Positions 8,379 to 16,515 of a stretch of DNA of 64,000 nucleotides are shown one piece after another. The notes under the pieces are model-generated. The model saw only the letters and a list, made by a program, of their open reading frames with translations. It was not told the origin of the DNA and searched no databases. Source of the stretch: Gemmatimonadaceae bacterium (GTDB lineage Bacteria > Gemmatimonadota > Gemmatimonadetes > Gemmatimonadales > Gemmatimonadaceae); contig JBBEBQ010000005.1 of the NCBI GenBank assembly GCA_040882285.1, positions 365,681 to 429,680 of the forward strand. Reading direction: 5' to 3'. A program made the translations under genes and the position numbers. Position 1 is the stretch's first letter. Each line of letters opens with the position of its first letter.

Positions 8379-9133
8379 CCCCTAAGCTCGTGCAGAATTA
8401 TCCCCGCGGCCACCGCCACGTTCAGCGATTCCACCGCCGGCTCTAGCGGAATCGACACCAGCAGGTCGCACCGCTCCCGCACCGCGGGCGTCAGCCCCGC
8501 CCCTTCGTTGCCCAGCGCGACCGCCACCGCGGCCGGTGCCCGCCGACTGCCGATGCTCTCGCCGTCCGCGGCCGCACCCCAGAGCGGGATCGACGCGGCG
8601 CCCAGAAAATCGAATAGCTCCTCCGATGCCGCATGCACGAGCGGATACCGGAAGTGCGCGCCCATCGCGCCTCGGACGACCTTCGGATTCCACAGGTCCA
8701 CGGTTCCCGGGAGGGCGACTATGCCGCTCGCCCCGAGCGCGGCCGCCGTGCGCACGATCGTGCCCGCGTTCCCCGGATCCTGAATCCCGTCCAGAACCAC
8801 GATTCGCGCGATGCCGGTGACCGGGATCGAGGACAGTCGATATTCAGGTGTTTCAGCGACAGCCAGAATGCCTTGCGGTGTATCGGTGTCGGCGGCGGAG
8901 GCCAGGTCACGCTCGTCGACCCGCTCCAGGGTAATGCGGCGATCCGCGATCAGCGCCGCCAGGGCGGAACCGCGGGCGCTTTCCAGGAACTGCGGGGTAA
9001 CAAGAACACCTCGCACCGAAAGCTCCGACCGGATCAGCTCCTCGACGGCGCGGACGCCTTCGGCGAGGAAGAGCGACCGCCGCTCGCGCCCTTTTCGGCG
9101 CTTGAGATCGCGCGCCAGGGTGAGGAGGCTCAT
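8375..9133 (-). CDS. SpoU/TrmH-family RNA 2'-O-methyltransferase
   Basis: A 252-residue SPOUT methyltransferase. A short substrate-binding N-terminal domain (GVLVTPQFLES, RITLERVDERDLASA, TPQGILAV) precedes the knotted catalytic domain. Its motifs are LDGIQDPGNAGTIVRTAAALG (motif 1), VALGNEGAGLTP (motif 2) and IPLEPAVESLNVAVAAGI (motif 3). Members methylate 2'-OH groups of rRNA (RlmB, TsnR) or tRNA (TrmH). This length fits the RlmB/TsnR subgroup, but the exact target nucleotide cannot be read from the sequence. It is translationally coupled to pilD by a 4-nt overlap. Confidence 0.9.
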   Translation of the reverse strand: MSLLTLARDLKRRKGRERRSLFLAEGVRAVEELIRSELSVRGVLVTPQFLESARGSALAALIADRRITLERVDERDLASAADTDTPQGILAVAETPEYRLSSIPVTGIARIVVLDGIQDPGNAGTIVRTAAALGASGIVALPGTVDLWNPKVVRGAMGAHFRYPLVHAASEELFDFLGAASIPLWGAAADGESIGSRRAPAAVAVALGNEGAGLTPAVRERCDLLVSIPLEPAVESLNVAVAAGIILHELRG

Positions 9134-9231
9134 CGCCGGGCCGCTACCGGCGCGATGGCGGCCGTCGGAACCGGAGCCATTGGGAATAGGATTTGCCTTT
9201 GATAGGGCAGAAAATCTACGAAGGAGTAACG

Positions 9232-10032
9232 ATGAGACGTACGTTCACGGCACTTGTGCTCGCTTTCTCGGTCGTCGGCTGTTCCATCTCCCGGCAGCAG
9301 GAAGCCGAGATGGGACGGGATTACGCGATCCAGATCAATCAGCAGCTGCCCATAGTCCAGGACGCCGAAGTTAACCGGTACATCAACCTGCTCGGCGATT
9401 CGATCGCGCGGCTGACGAGCGCGCCCGACCATAACTGGACGTTCTTCATCGTCGACAGCCCGGAAGTGAACGCCTTCGCGGTCCCCGGCGGATACGTCTA
9501 CGTCAATCGCGGGCTGATCGCGCGCACCGAACGCATGGACGAGCTCGCCGGAGTGCTCGGTCACGAGATCGGGCACGTGGTGGAGCGGCATTCCGTCGAG
9601 CAGATGGAGAAAGCGCAGCGCGCCGAGCTCGGCGTCGGACTGGCCTGCGTGCTCACGGGCGCCTGCGGCAGCCAGGCGGCAGGCACGCTGATCAACGTCG
9701 CCGGCACGGCGGTGTTCGCGAAATTCAGCCGCGAGGCCGAGCTGGAAGCGGATGACGTGGGTTTCGACAACGTCGTGCGCGCGGGAATCAGCCCGCAGGG
9801 AATCGCCACGATGTTCCAGAAGCTGCTCGAGGAGCGTCGCACCCGCCCGTCCGCGGTGGCAGGCTGGTTCGCCACGCACCCGCTCGAGGAAGACCGGCTC
9901 GCGAGAATCCAGGCGCGGATAGCGCAGATTCCCGCGGCGCAGCTCTCGCGCCTGTCGCGCGACTCGCGGAACTACCAGACGTTCAAGCGGCGGCTGAACG
10001 CGTTGCCGCCGTCGCCGGCTCCGCGGAGATAG
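9232..10032 (+). CDS. M48-family zinc metallopeptidase lipoprotein
   Basis: A 266-residue predicted lipoprotein with lipobox VVGC at Cys17, so probably anchored in the envelope facing the periplasm. The peptidase core has HEIGHVVERH (zinc ligands His111 and His115, catalytic Glu112) and a downstream SREAELEADDVG that supplies the third ligand. FAVPGGYVYVNRG is the typical M48 block before the active site. It resembles the LoiP/YcaL/BepA group involved in outer-membrane protein quality control. The ATG at 9232 is chosen because AAGGAG lies five bases upstream; an in-frame TTG at 9193 is less likely. Confidence 0.9.
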   Translation: MRRTFTALVLAFSVVGCSISRQQEAEMGRDYAIQINQQLPIVQDAEVNRYINLLGDSIARLTSAPDHNWTFFIVDSPEVNAFAVPGGYVYVNRGLIARTERMDELAGVLGHEIGHVVERHSVEQMEKAQRAELGVGLACVLTGACGSQAAGTLINVAGTAVFAKFSREAELEADDVGFDNVVRAGISPQGIATMFQKLLEERRTRPSAVAGWFATHPLEEDRLARIQARIAQIPAAQLSRLSRDSRNYQTFKRRLNALPPSPAPRR

Positions 10033-10039
10033 ACAGGGC

Positions 10040-10132
10040 GCTGTTGGCTGTTGGCTGTTAGCTATTGGGCACTACGGAAATGCTGGCGATTGGGAGCGGT
10101 CGCCAACAGCCAATAGCCAACAGCCAACAGCC
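10040..10132. repeat. Heptamer-built inverted repeat abutting the thiD start codon
   Basis: The left arm (10040-10069) is GCTGTTG, GCTGTTG, GCTGTTA, GCTATTG. The right arm (10102-10132) is GCCAACA, GCCAATA, GCCAACA, GCCAACA, GCC. The final GCC is followed immediately by the thiD ATG at 10133. The left arm begins seven bases after the M48 peptidase stop. The whole intergenic region is therefore the element, and thiD has no conventional ribosome binding site. Confidence 0.9.
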
Positions 10133-10918
10133 ATGTACATAGCACTGACGGTCGCCGGGTCCGACTCCGGCGGCGGAGCGGGAATCCAGGCCGATCTCAA
10201 GACGTTCCACCAGCTCGGCGTTTACGGAACTTCGGTCATCACGGCGATCACCGCGCAGAACACCCTCGGCGTCTCCCGCTGGGAAGCGGTGTCGGCGGAA
10301 ATGGTCCGCGCGCAGCTCGACGCCGTCGCGACCGACCTCAGGCCGCGCGCCTTCAAGACCGGGATGCTCGCCGACGCCGGCATCGTTCGCGCGGTGGCCG
10401 CCGGCGCGCGCGAGCACGAGCTGTCGGGCTACGTCCTCGATCCGGTGATGGTCGCGACGTCGGGCGACGTCCTGATCGAGCACGACGCGGTGGCCGCGAT
10501 CCGCGAGCACCTGCTCCCGCTCTGCGCGGTGGTCACCCCCAACGCCCACGAAGCCGCGCTGCTCGCCGGACTGGCGGTCGAGACGGAAGCGGATCTCGCG
10601 AAAGCGGCCGAGGCGCTCGTCCGCGAGCTGGGCGCCGGCGCCGCGCTGGTAAAGGGCGGACACGTCGACACGGGTGCCGAGACGGTAGACGTGCTGTATG
10701 CGGACGGGGCCGCCGTGGCGTTCCGGAATCGCCGGCTGGCGACGACGAGCACGCATGGCACCGGGTGTACCCTGTCCGCGGCTATCGCCGCGGAGCTTGC
10801 GAAGGGGAATGATCTCCGTGCTGCCTGTGCGCGCGCCGTCGAATTCGTGCACCGGGCCATAGAAGCGGCGCCGGGGTTGGGATCAGGGCACGGGCCGCTG
10901 AATCACTTCGTCAGGTAG
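10133..10918 (+). CDS. thiD: Hydroxymethylpyrimidine / phosphomethylpyrimidine kinase
   Basis: A 261-residue ribokinase-fold enzyme that phosphorylates HMP and HMP-phosphate for thiamine synthesis. Diagnostic stretches are ALTVAGSDSGGGAGIQADLK at the N-terminus, SVITAITAQNT, the VLDPVMVATSGD substrate-loop block and the anion-hole motif STHGTGCTLSAAIAA near the C-terminus. No other thiamine gene is nearby and no TPP riboswitch is evident; the upstream region is entirely repeat element. The start is fixed by the conserved N-terminal strand. Confidence 0.95.
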   Translation: MYIALTVAGSDSGGGAGIQADLKTFHQLGVYGTSVITAITAQNTLGVSRWEAVSAEMVRAQLDAVATDLRPRAFKTGMLADAGIVRAVAAGAREHELSGYVLDPVMVATSGDVLIEHDAVAAIREHLLPLCAVVTPNAHEAALLAGLAVETEADLAKAAEALVRELGAGAALVKGGHVDTGAETVDVLYADGAAVAFRNRRLATTSTHGTGCTLSAAIAAELAKGNDLRAACARAVEFVHRAIEAAPGLGSGHGPLNHFVR

Positions 10919-10928
10919 AAACGGCGGC

Positions 10929-11055
10929 GAGCGTTGTGCGTTTCCCGTTACAGCGTTGTGCGTTGGGACGTTAACTGCGGGGGGATCACCCTCGCGGTTC
11001 CCACCGCAGTCTACGTCCTAACGCAAGACAGTTGAACGGTTAACGCACAACGCTC
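10929..11055. repeat. Intergenic palindrome with CGTT heptamers between convergent genes
   Basis: This 127-nt element fills the gap between the convergent thiD and purine phosphorylase genes. The left half has repeated GCGTTGTGCGTT-type units with 7-bp periodicity (one 8-bp step) ending in GACGTTAACTGCGG. The right half is its imperfect complement: CCGCAGTCTACGTCCTAACGC, then AACGGTTAACGCACAACGCTC. It could act as a bidirectional terminator, though no T-run marks it as intrinsic. It shares the 7-bp architecture but not the sequence of the GCTATTG family. Confidence 0.8.
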
Positions 11056-11062
11056 CCCGCTC

Positions 11063-11890
11063 TTAGAGCGCCCGGACCAATGTCCGAATCAACTTGACGA
11101 ACTGGTCCGACACCCGTCCCGTCGTGTCCAGCACCTCGGAATGGCTCACCGGCATCGACGACAGCCCCGACGCGACGTTCGCGATGCAGCTCACCGCCGC
11201 GACGCGCATGTCGAGCGCCTGCGCCACGATCACTTCCGGGACCGTCGACATCCCGACGGCATCGGCGCCGAGCCGCTCGAGCATCCTGATCTCGGCCCGC
11301 GTTTCGTAGCTCGGACCGGTGAGCCCGGCGTACACCCCTTCGTGAACCGTCACGTTCAGCTCCGGCGCCGCTTCGCGCATCAGCTTCCGCAGCAGCGCGT
11401 CGTACGCCTCCGTCATGTCCGGAAAGCGGTCGTCGCCCTCCTGTAGCGGCCCCACGAGCGGGTTCTGATTCATCAGGTTGATGTGATCCTCGATGATCAT
11501 CAGATCGCCGGCCCGGTACGACCGGCGGATCCCGCCGGCGGCGTTCGAGAGGAACAGCACCTTGGCACCCAGCGCGTGCAGCACGCGCACCGGAAACGCG
11601 ACCATCGCGGCCGGGTTTCCCTCGTACATGTGCGGCCGGCCGGAGAACACCAGCACTTCCTTCCCTTCCAGCTTTCCCGCGGTCGCTTCCCCGACGTGGC
11701 CCACGACGGATACCTGCGGGAAGCCGGGCACGTCGCGGTACGCGACCTTGCGCGGTGATTCCAGGCTGGCGGCGACTTTTCCGAGGCCGCTGCCGAGGAT
11801 CATGGCCATGGCCGGCGCCTCGACGCCGAGCCTGTCCCGCATCGCCGCTGCTACGGTCTTCGCGGCCGCCGCGCCGTATTGCTCGCTCAT
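11063..11890 (-). CDS. Purine-nucleoside phosphorylase (trimeric type)
   Basis: A 275-residue type of PNP that cleaves (deoxy)inosine and guanosine with phosphate. The motifs are MILGSGLGKVA (phosphate loop), VPGFPQVSVVGHVGEATAG, FSGRPHMYEGN, LFLSNAAGGI, the purine-binding YAGLTGPSYETRAEIRML, GADAVGMSTVPEVIVA and a late SHSEVLDT. It is the last gene of a run from phosphate import through 5'-nucleotidase and adenosine deaminase, so it would split the inosine they generate. The start ATG overlaps the deaminase stop (ATGA). Confidence 0.95.
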   Translation of the reverse strand: MSEQYGAAAAKTVAAAMRDRLGVEAPAMAMILGSGLGKVAASLESPRKVAYRDVPGFPQVSVVGHVGEATAGKLEGKEVLVFSGRPHMYEGNPAAMVAFPVRVLHALGAKVLFLSNAAGGIRRSYRAGDLMIIEDHINLMNQNPLVGPLQEGDDRFPDMTEAYDALLRKLMREAAPELNVTVHEGVYAGLTGPSYETRAEIRMLERLGADAVGMSTVPEVIVAQALDMRVAAVSCIANVASGLSSMPVSHSEVLDTTGRVSDQFVKLIRTLVRAL

Positions 11891-12936
11891 GAGACTGTCT
11901 CCTCTATCGCGTCGATTCCGTCGCGCACGCTCTCGATCAGCAAGAGCCGCTCCTCCCACGGAAGGAACGCGCTCGCAAACCCGTTCAGCGCCACCAGCGA
12001 AAGGTCGGAAACGGTGAATCCCATCTCGTTCGCGGCGTGCAGGTATTCGTCGGTGAGAGTCGTGCCGCTCATCAGCCTGTTGTCCGTGTTCAACGTGACG
12101 TTCATTCCTTTCGCAAAGTACTCCCTGAACGGATGCTTCGCATACGACGGGACCGCGCGGGTCTGGACGTTGCTCGTTGGGCACATCTCCAGGGCGATGC
12201 GGCGGTCGTTCACGTACTGCGCCAGCGAGGGATCCTCGAACAGCCGCGTCGCGTGGCCGATGCGGTTGGCGCCGCAATCGTGCACCGCCTGGCGGATCGA
12301 ATCGACGCCGTAGCCTTCTCCCGCGTGCACGGTGACCGCGAGATCGTGCTCGCGCGCGTACCTGAACGCTTCCGCGTGCCGCGACGCGGGGTTGCCCGCC
12401 TCCGCGCCCGCGAGATCGAAGCCCACAACGCCCCTGGACTTGTGCGCCACGGCGAGCCGCGCCTGCTCCAGCGAGCTTTCCGGCGGCAGGTCCCGCAGGG
12501 CGCAGACGATGAAGCGAGCGACCACGCCGAACTCGCGCTCGCCGCGCTCCAGACCGCGGACGGTGGCGTCCACCACCTCGCCCGGGGACAGCCCGCCGCG
12601 CGTGTTCAGCAGCGGCGCGTTGCGAACCTCGATGTAGCGCACGCCGTCGGCGTGCGCGTCGGCCACTAGCTCGTACGCGATCCGCTCCAGCGCCGCCCCG
12701 GTCTGCATCACTCCGATGGTGTACTGGAAGCGGGTGAGATACTCCTCGAGCGTGGCGGCGTCGGTCACGTGCATCATCCGCGCGACCTCCTCCGGCGTGG
12801 ACGGACACGGGAGATGTACGCCGCATTCGCCGGCGAGCTCCGCCAGGGTGGCAGGCCGCACGGAGCCGTCCAGGTGGCAGTGCAGCTCCGCCTTCGGGAG
12901 GCGGCGGAGCGTCTCGCGCAGGTTGGCGCCGCTCAC
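11887..12936 (-). CDS. add: Adenosine deaminase
   Basis: A 349-residue TIM-barrel hydrolase converting adenosine to inosine. Zinc and catalytic motifs are AELHCHLDGSVRP near the N-terminus, FDLAGAEAG, VTVHAGEGYG (metal-ligand His and catalytic Glu region), NRIGHATRLFEDP, MCPTSNVQT and the C-terminal TLNTDNRLMSGTTL with the metal-binding Asp. The start is taken as the GTG at 12936, which forms a GTGA overlap with the upstream small gene, the coupling used throughout this operon. Upstream in-frame residues read as shadow sequence. Confidence 0.95.
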   Translation of the reverse strand: MSGANLRETLRRLPKAELHCHLDGSVRPATLAELAGECGVHLPCPSTPEEVARMMHVTDAATLEEYLTRFQYTIGVMQTGAALERIAYELVADAHADGVRYIEVRNAPLLNTRGGLSPGEVVDATVRGLERGEREFGVVARFIVCALRDLPPESSLEQARLAVAHKSRGVVGFDLAGAEAGNPASRHAEAFRYAREHDLAVTVHAGEGYGVDSIRQAVHDCGANRIGHATRLFEDPSLAQYVNDRRIALEMCPTSNVQTRAVPSYAKHPFREYFAKGMNVTLNTDNRLMSGTTLTDEYLHAANEMGFTVSDLSLVALNGFASAFLPWEERLLLIESVRDGIDAIEETVS

Positions 12937-13175
12937 GAAGCTTGCCTGGAGCTCACGACGCGGAAGATCGAGCCGTGGGTGACGGGCTCGTCGAGCGGGG
13001 CCGGCAGTCCGCGGTTGTCCACGATGACCCGCGAGCCTTCGCGCACGAGGGCGGCCGCCACGCGGTCGTGCCGCTCGAGAGCCGACAGCGGGGTCGCGCC
13101 GCGCTCCGCGTCGACCGGCTGCGCGTCTATGTAGATGCGCACGGTCGGCGCTTCCCCCGGCGAATCCGCGGTCAC
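12933..13175 (-). CDS. Small conserved-looking protein of unknown function
   Basis: An 80-residue product not recognised. It is placed as a gene because its GTG overlaps the nucleotidase stop and its TGA overlaps the deaminase GTG, both as GTGA, giving unbroken translational coupling. The N-terminal half (VRIYIDAQPVDAERGATPLSALE) looks like the first hairpin of a beta-grasp fold, and GSRVIVDNRGLPAPLDEPVTHG suggests further strands. There are no cysteines for a 2Fe-2S centre and no Gly-Gly tail as in ThiS/MoaD. It ends IFRVVSSRQAS. It may be an accessory to nucleotide scavenging, but that is only positional. Confidence 0.65.
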   Translation of the reverse strand: MTADSPGEAPTVRIYIDAQPVDAERGATPLSALERHDRVAAALVREGSRVIVDNRGLPAPLDEPVTHGSIFRVVSSRQAS

Positions 13176-14707
13176 GGCGCGGCCTGCCCCGCGAGCCATA
13201 TGCGAAGCGTGCGCGGAGCTTCCACGGGCTGCGGCAGCCGCGCGACGTAGTCGCGGAGCGCGTTGCGGTCGATGATCGGAAGGGCTTCGACGGACGCCGC
13301 CGCCGGCGGTCCGAGGCCGTCGCCACCCGCCGCCATGAAATCGTTGATCGCCACTGTATAGCCCGCCGAATCGTCGATCGGCCTTCCCGCCACGCGCACC
13401 GTATCGATCCGGCCCGCGCCGGCGCTGTCCCTTGAGTACACGATCGACGCGCCGCTCACGTGCGCGTTCGGCCGCCCGCGCGCGACGATCTGGGCGAGAT
13501 AACTCCGGAGATCCGAGCCCCGCATCGTCACCCGGACCAGGGTATTGTCGAACGGCTGGACCTCGAACAGCTCGCCGTAAGTGACCACGCCCGAATCGAG
13601 ATCCGCGCGGATGCCGCCGCTGTTCATCACGGCCACGTCCGTCCCCGCCGCCGCCCGCTGCGCGTCGGCGATGAGGTTCCCGAGAGAATGCTGCGCGCCC
13701 GCGCGGGACAACCGCTCGGAGAGCGTCGCCACCGGCCGCGAGAATTCGCCCGCGACTCTCGCAGTCCACCGCGCGACGATCGCCGCCGCCGCCGGATCGG
13801 GCGGGATCCGCGCCGTGAGCACAGGGCGGACCTCGCCGCGTGCCGGCGCGCGTCCGTCGAGCGGCAGGTCGAGGACATCTATGGACCGCCCGCTCGAACG
13901 GGCCTGTACGATCGGGATGCCGTTCACCGTGGTGTCGAGCAGCGTGTGCGAGTGGCCGCTGACGATCGCGTCTACGGGCTCGGTGATCGCGGCCGCGAGG
14001 TCGAAGACCTCGCCGGTGCAAGTCGCCCCGCAATGCCCGCCCACGTGTCCGACGACCACGACGTGCGTGGCACCGCGGGCGCGCAGCGATCGCGCGTGCG
14101 CGTCCACCACCGGCGCGGGATCCACGAAGCGCAGGTGCGCGACGTTCTGCGGGCGCGTCGTCGTCGGCGTCTGCTGCGTGGACAGCCCGATGATCCCGAT
14201 GCGCGCGCGGCCGCGCGCCACGATCGTGTCGTTCGGGATCCATTCCACGTCGCGGCCGTCGGCGTAGCGCACGTTCGCGCCGAGGATGTTGAAGCGCGCG
14301 TCGCGCATTCGGGCGCGCAGCGTGTCTATGCCCCAGTCGAACTCGTGATTGCCCAACGCGGCCGCGGCGTATCCCAGCTCGTTGAACAGCTCGACTACCG
14401 GCTTGCCGTAGGCGGTGTTCGAGGCGGCGGTTCCCTGGAACATGTCGCCGCCGTCGAGCAGCAGCACCTCGCACCGCGGCGCGCACTCGGCGGCTGCCGC
14501 CCGGATCGCGGCGGCCACGTGCGCGGCCCCGCCCAGCTGTACGCCCGCGCTGTCGGCCCGCGGCTCGAGCGCGCCGTGGAAGTCGTTGGTGCCGATGATG
14601 CGGAGAAACTGCCCCGCCGGTGGCGTCGTGGGACTGACGCCGGGGGGAACGCATGCGGCCCCGGCGACCAGGAGCAGATATGCCGCCAATTTCATGGAGA
14701 GCTTCAC
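13172..14707 (-). CDS. Secreted 5'-nucleotidase / metallophosphoesterase
   Basis: A 511-residue exported enzyme that removes phosphate from nucleotides. A signal sequence (LAAYLLLVAGAACVPP) contains a possible lipobox Cys. The N-terminal calcineurin-like domain has the dimetal motifs GTNDFHGALEP, DGGDMFQG, ALGNHEFDWG, VVVGHVGGHCG and AIVSGHSHTLLD. The C-terminal nucleotidase domain has NSGGIRADLDSG and GYTVAINDFMAAGGDG for substrate binding. The GTG at 14707 overlaps the Pit stop (GTGA); the ATG at 14695 is a possible alternative. Located between phosphate permease and nucleoside salvage genes, it would supply both phosphate and adenosine. Confidence 0.93.
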   Translation of the reverse strand: MKLSMKLAAYLLLVAGAACVPPGVSPTTPPAGQFLRIIGTNDFHGALEPRADSAGVQLGGAAHVAAAIRAAAAECAPRCEVLLLDGGDMFQGTAASNTAYGKPVVELFNELGYAAAALGNHEFDWGIDTLRARMRDARFNILGANVRYADGRDVEWIPNDTIVARGRARIGIIGLSTQQTPTTTRPQNVAHLRFVDPAPVVDAHARSLRARGATHVVVVGHVGGHCGATCTGEVFDLAAAITEPVDAIVSGHSHTLLDTTVNGIPIVQARSSGRSIDVLDLPLDGRAPARGEVRPVLTARIPPDPAAAAIVARWTARVAGEFSRPVATLSERLSRAGAQHSLGNLIADAQRAAAGTDVAVMNSGGIRADLDSGVVTYGELFEVQPFDNTLVRVTMRGSDLRSYLAQIVARGRPNAHVSGASIVYSRDSAGAGRIDTVRVAGRPIDDSAGYTVAINDFMAAGGDGLGPPAAASVEALPIIDRNALRDYVARLPQPVEAPRTLRIWLAGQAAP

Positions 14708-15741
14708 GGCCCCACCGTTGCCCGCAGGATGTAATAGCTGAGCGCAGCTATCGCGCCCGCCGCCGGAATGGTCAGGACCCAGGCCCAGACGATTCGTCCG
14801 GCGATTCCCCAGCGTACAGCCGAAATACGATTCGTCGCGCCAACTCCGATGATGGACCCGGTGATCGTGTGCGTCGTGCTCACGGGGATTCCTCCGAACG
14901 TAGCCACGATGATCGCGATCGCGCCGCCACCCTCCGCGCAGAATCCGCCCACGGGTCTGAGCCGCGTGATTCGCGACCCCATCGTATGGACGATCCGCCA
15001 GCCGCCGGTAAGGGTACCGAGAGCGATCGCGGTATGCGCGGTCAGGATCACCCATACCGGAATGTGATCCGCGTTGGGAATGTAGAAGAAGCTCAACCAG
15101 CCCGTCTCCTGCGACAGTGTCGGAGCTACCGACACCAGGAGGCCTACCACGATGCCCATGGTCTTCTGGGCGTCGTTGCCGCCGTGCGCCAGGGAAAAGA
15201 GCGCCGCGCTGAGGAGTTGGCCGCGCTTGAAGATCCGATTCACCCATGCCGGGCTCGTCCATCTGAACAGCCAGAACACGATCACCATCAGGACGAAGCC
15301 GAGCACCATGCCGAACAGCGGCGAGATGACGATGAACGAGATCGTCTCTATCCACTTTCTACCGAGGATGAGCGCCGCGATGCCGGCCTTCGCCAGCGCG
15401 GCGCCCGCGTACCCGCCGATGAGCGCGTGGGACGAGCTCGACGGAAGGCCGTAGAACCAGGTTACGAGATCCCAGATGATCGCGCCGAGCAGGCCGGCCA
15501 GGATGACGTTCGGCGTCACGATGTTGAGGTCGATCAACCCTGATCCGATCGTCTTGGCGACCGCGGTGGTGAACACGAACGCGGCGATGAAGTTGAAGAA
15601 CGCCGCCCATATGACCGCTACCCCGGGGCTGAGTACCCGGGTGGCCACGACCGTCGCAATCGAATTGGCGGAGTCGTGGAAGCCGTTGATGAAATCGAAG
15701 ATGAAGGCGACCGCCACGATCCCCAGCACATAGTAGATCAC
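14704..15741 (-). CDS. pit: Low-affinity inorganic phosphate transporter (Pit family)
   Basis: About 345 residues and roughly ten membrane segments. Both PiT signature repeats are visible: FDFINGFHDSANSIATVVATR at the N-terminus and LFSLAHGGNDAQKTMGIVVG in the second half, with GGWRIVHTMG and VSTTHTITGSIIGVG. PiT carriers import phosphate as metal-phosphate coupled to protons. The start is uncertain: GTG 15741 avoids overlap with the DUF47 gene, whereas an upstream ATG at 15792 would overlap it by 35 nt. The DUF47 gene just before it is the usual Pit partner. Confidence 0.92.
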   Translation of the reverse strand: MIYYVLGIVAVAFIFDFINGFHDSANSIATVVATRVLSPGVAVIWAAFFNFIAAFVFTTAVAKTIGSGLIDLNIVTPNVILAGLLGAIIWDLVTWFYGLPSSSSHALIGGYAGAALAKAGIAALILGRKWIETISFIVISPLFGMVLGFVLMVIVFWLFRWTSPAWVNRIFKRGQLLSAALFSLAHGGNDAQKTMGIVVGLLVSVAPTLSQETGWLSFFYIPNADHIPVWVILTAHTAIALGTLTGGWRIVHTMGSRITRLRPVGGFCAEGGGAIAIIVATFGGIPVSTTHTITGSIIGVGATNRISAVRWGIAGRIVWAWVLTIPAAGAIAALSYYILRATVGP

Positions 15742-15757
15742 GGCTCGTACGGGTGGA

Positions 15758-16369
15758 TCAGCTGTTCTTGATGGCGATGCTCTCGAGGACATTCGCCACG
15801 TCCTCGCACTGGTCCAGCGAATCTTCGAGCTTGTCGTACAGCTCCTTCCACTTGATCACGTCTATCGGGTCCGCGTTGTCCGCGAAGAGCGCCCCCATCG
15901 CGTCGTGATAGATCGCATCCCCTTCTTCCTCCAGCCGCTTGAGCTCGAGAGCGTTGGACTTGACGAGCTTGGCGTCCTTCATCCCCCGCACCGCTTCCTC
16001 CACCGCCGAGGCGGCGCGAACGATCACCTCCGACAGCACGACCGCGGGCCTGCACACGGTAGTGATGTTGAAGATCTCGGCCCGCCGGGCGGTACCGTCG
16101 ATGAGATCGACGACGTCGTCCAGCTCGGACACCAGTGCGTGGATGTCCTCACGGTCAAAAGGAGTGACGAAAGTCTTGTCGATCCGCAGGATCACGTCGT
16201 GCGTCAGATAGTCGGCCTCGTGCTCGAGACGCTTGATCTGCGCCACGTACGCGCTGCGATTCGCGGGATCCTCGAACAGCCGGTGCAGCAGCACGGCGGA
16301 TCCGGAAAGCCGGTGGGCGATCTCCGAGAACAGCTCGTAGAAGTTTTCGGTCTTCGGGAGGAGCCGCAT
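15758..16369 (-). CDS. DUF47 PhoU-like Pit accessory protein
   Basis: A 203-residue all-helical protein of the DUF47 (Pit accessory) family. It contains RLEHEADYLTHDVILRIDKTFVTPFDREDIHAL, the hallmark PhoU-like helix pair with conserved acidic metal-binding residues, and a second similar segment, RLEEEGDAIYHDAM. These proteins modulate the adjacent Pit permease. It is the promoter-proximal gene of the minus-strand phosphate/nucleoside operon and is divergent from phoB across 146 bp containing a 23-bp tandem repeat. Confidence 0.92.
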   Translation of the reverse strand: MRLLPKTENFYELFSEIAHRLSGSAVLLHRLFEDPANRSAYVAQIKRLEHEADYLTHDVILRIDKTFVTPFDREDIHALVSELDDVVDLIDGTARRAEIFNITTVCRPAVVLSEVIVRAASAVEEAVRGMKDAKLVKSNALELKRLEEEGDAIYHDAMGALFADNADPIDVIKWKELYDKLEDSLDQCEDVANVLESIAIKNS

Positions 16370-16414
16370 GGATGGGCTGTGGGGGTTGACGTGACCGAGA
16401 AGATAGCCGGGCGG

Positions 16415-16460
16415 CTGTCCTTCGGGGAGATTACCCGCTGTCCTACGGGGAGACTACCCG
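16415..16460. promoter_or_regulatory. Two perfect-register 23-bp tandem repeats between the divergent DUF47 and phoB genes
   Basis: Two adjacent 23-mers (16415-16437 and 16438-16460), each of the form CTGTCCTwCGGGGAGAyTACCCG, differ at only two positions. They lie in the divergent promoter region, 56 bp before phoB. The leading CTGTCCT resembles the CTGTCAT half-site of the classical Pho box, but the half-sites are 23 bp apart instead of 11. It is a plausible regulator binding region; that is inference. Confidence 0.6.
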
Positions 16461-16515
16461 AAGTCGCCGTGGCGGTTACTCTCCCTAGGCCAAAGGGAGG
16501 CGGAGAAATCTGCAC

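Noticed and set aside
12933-14654. A 573-codon frame extending the small 80-aa gene upstream
   Set aside because: The upstream part is an Arg/Gly-rich shadow of the nucleotidase; only the last 80 codons are outside it and coupled.
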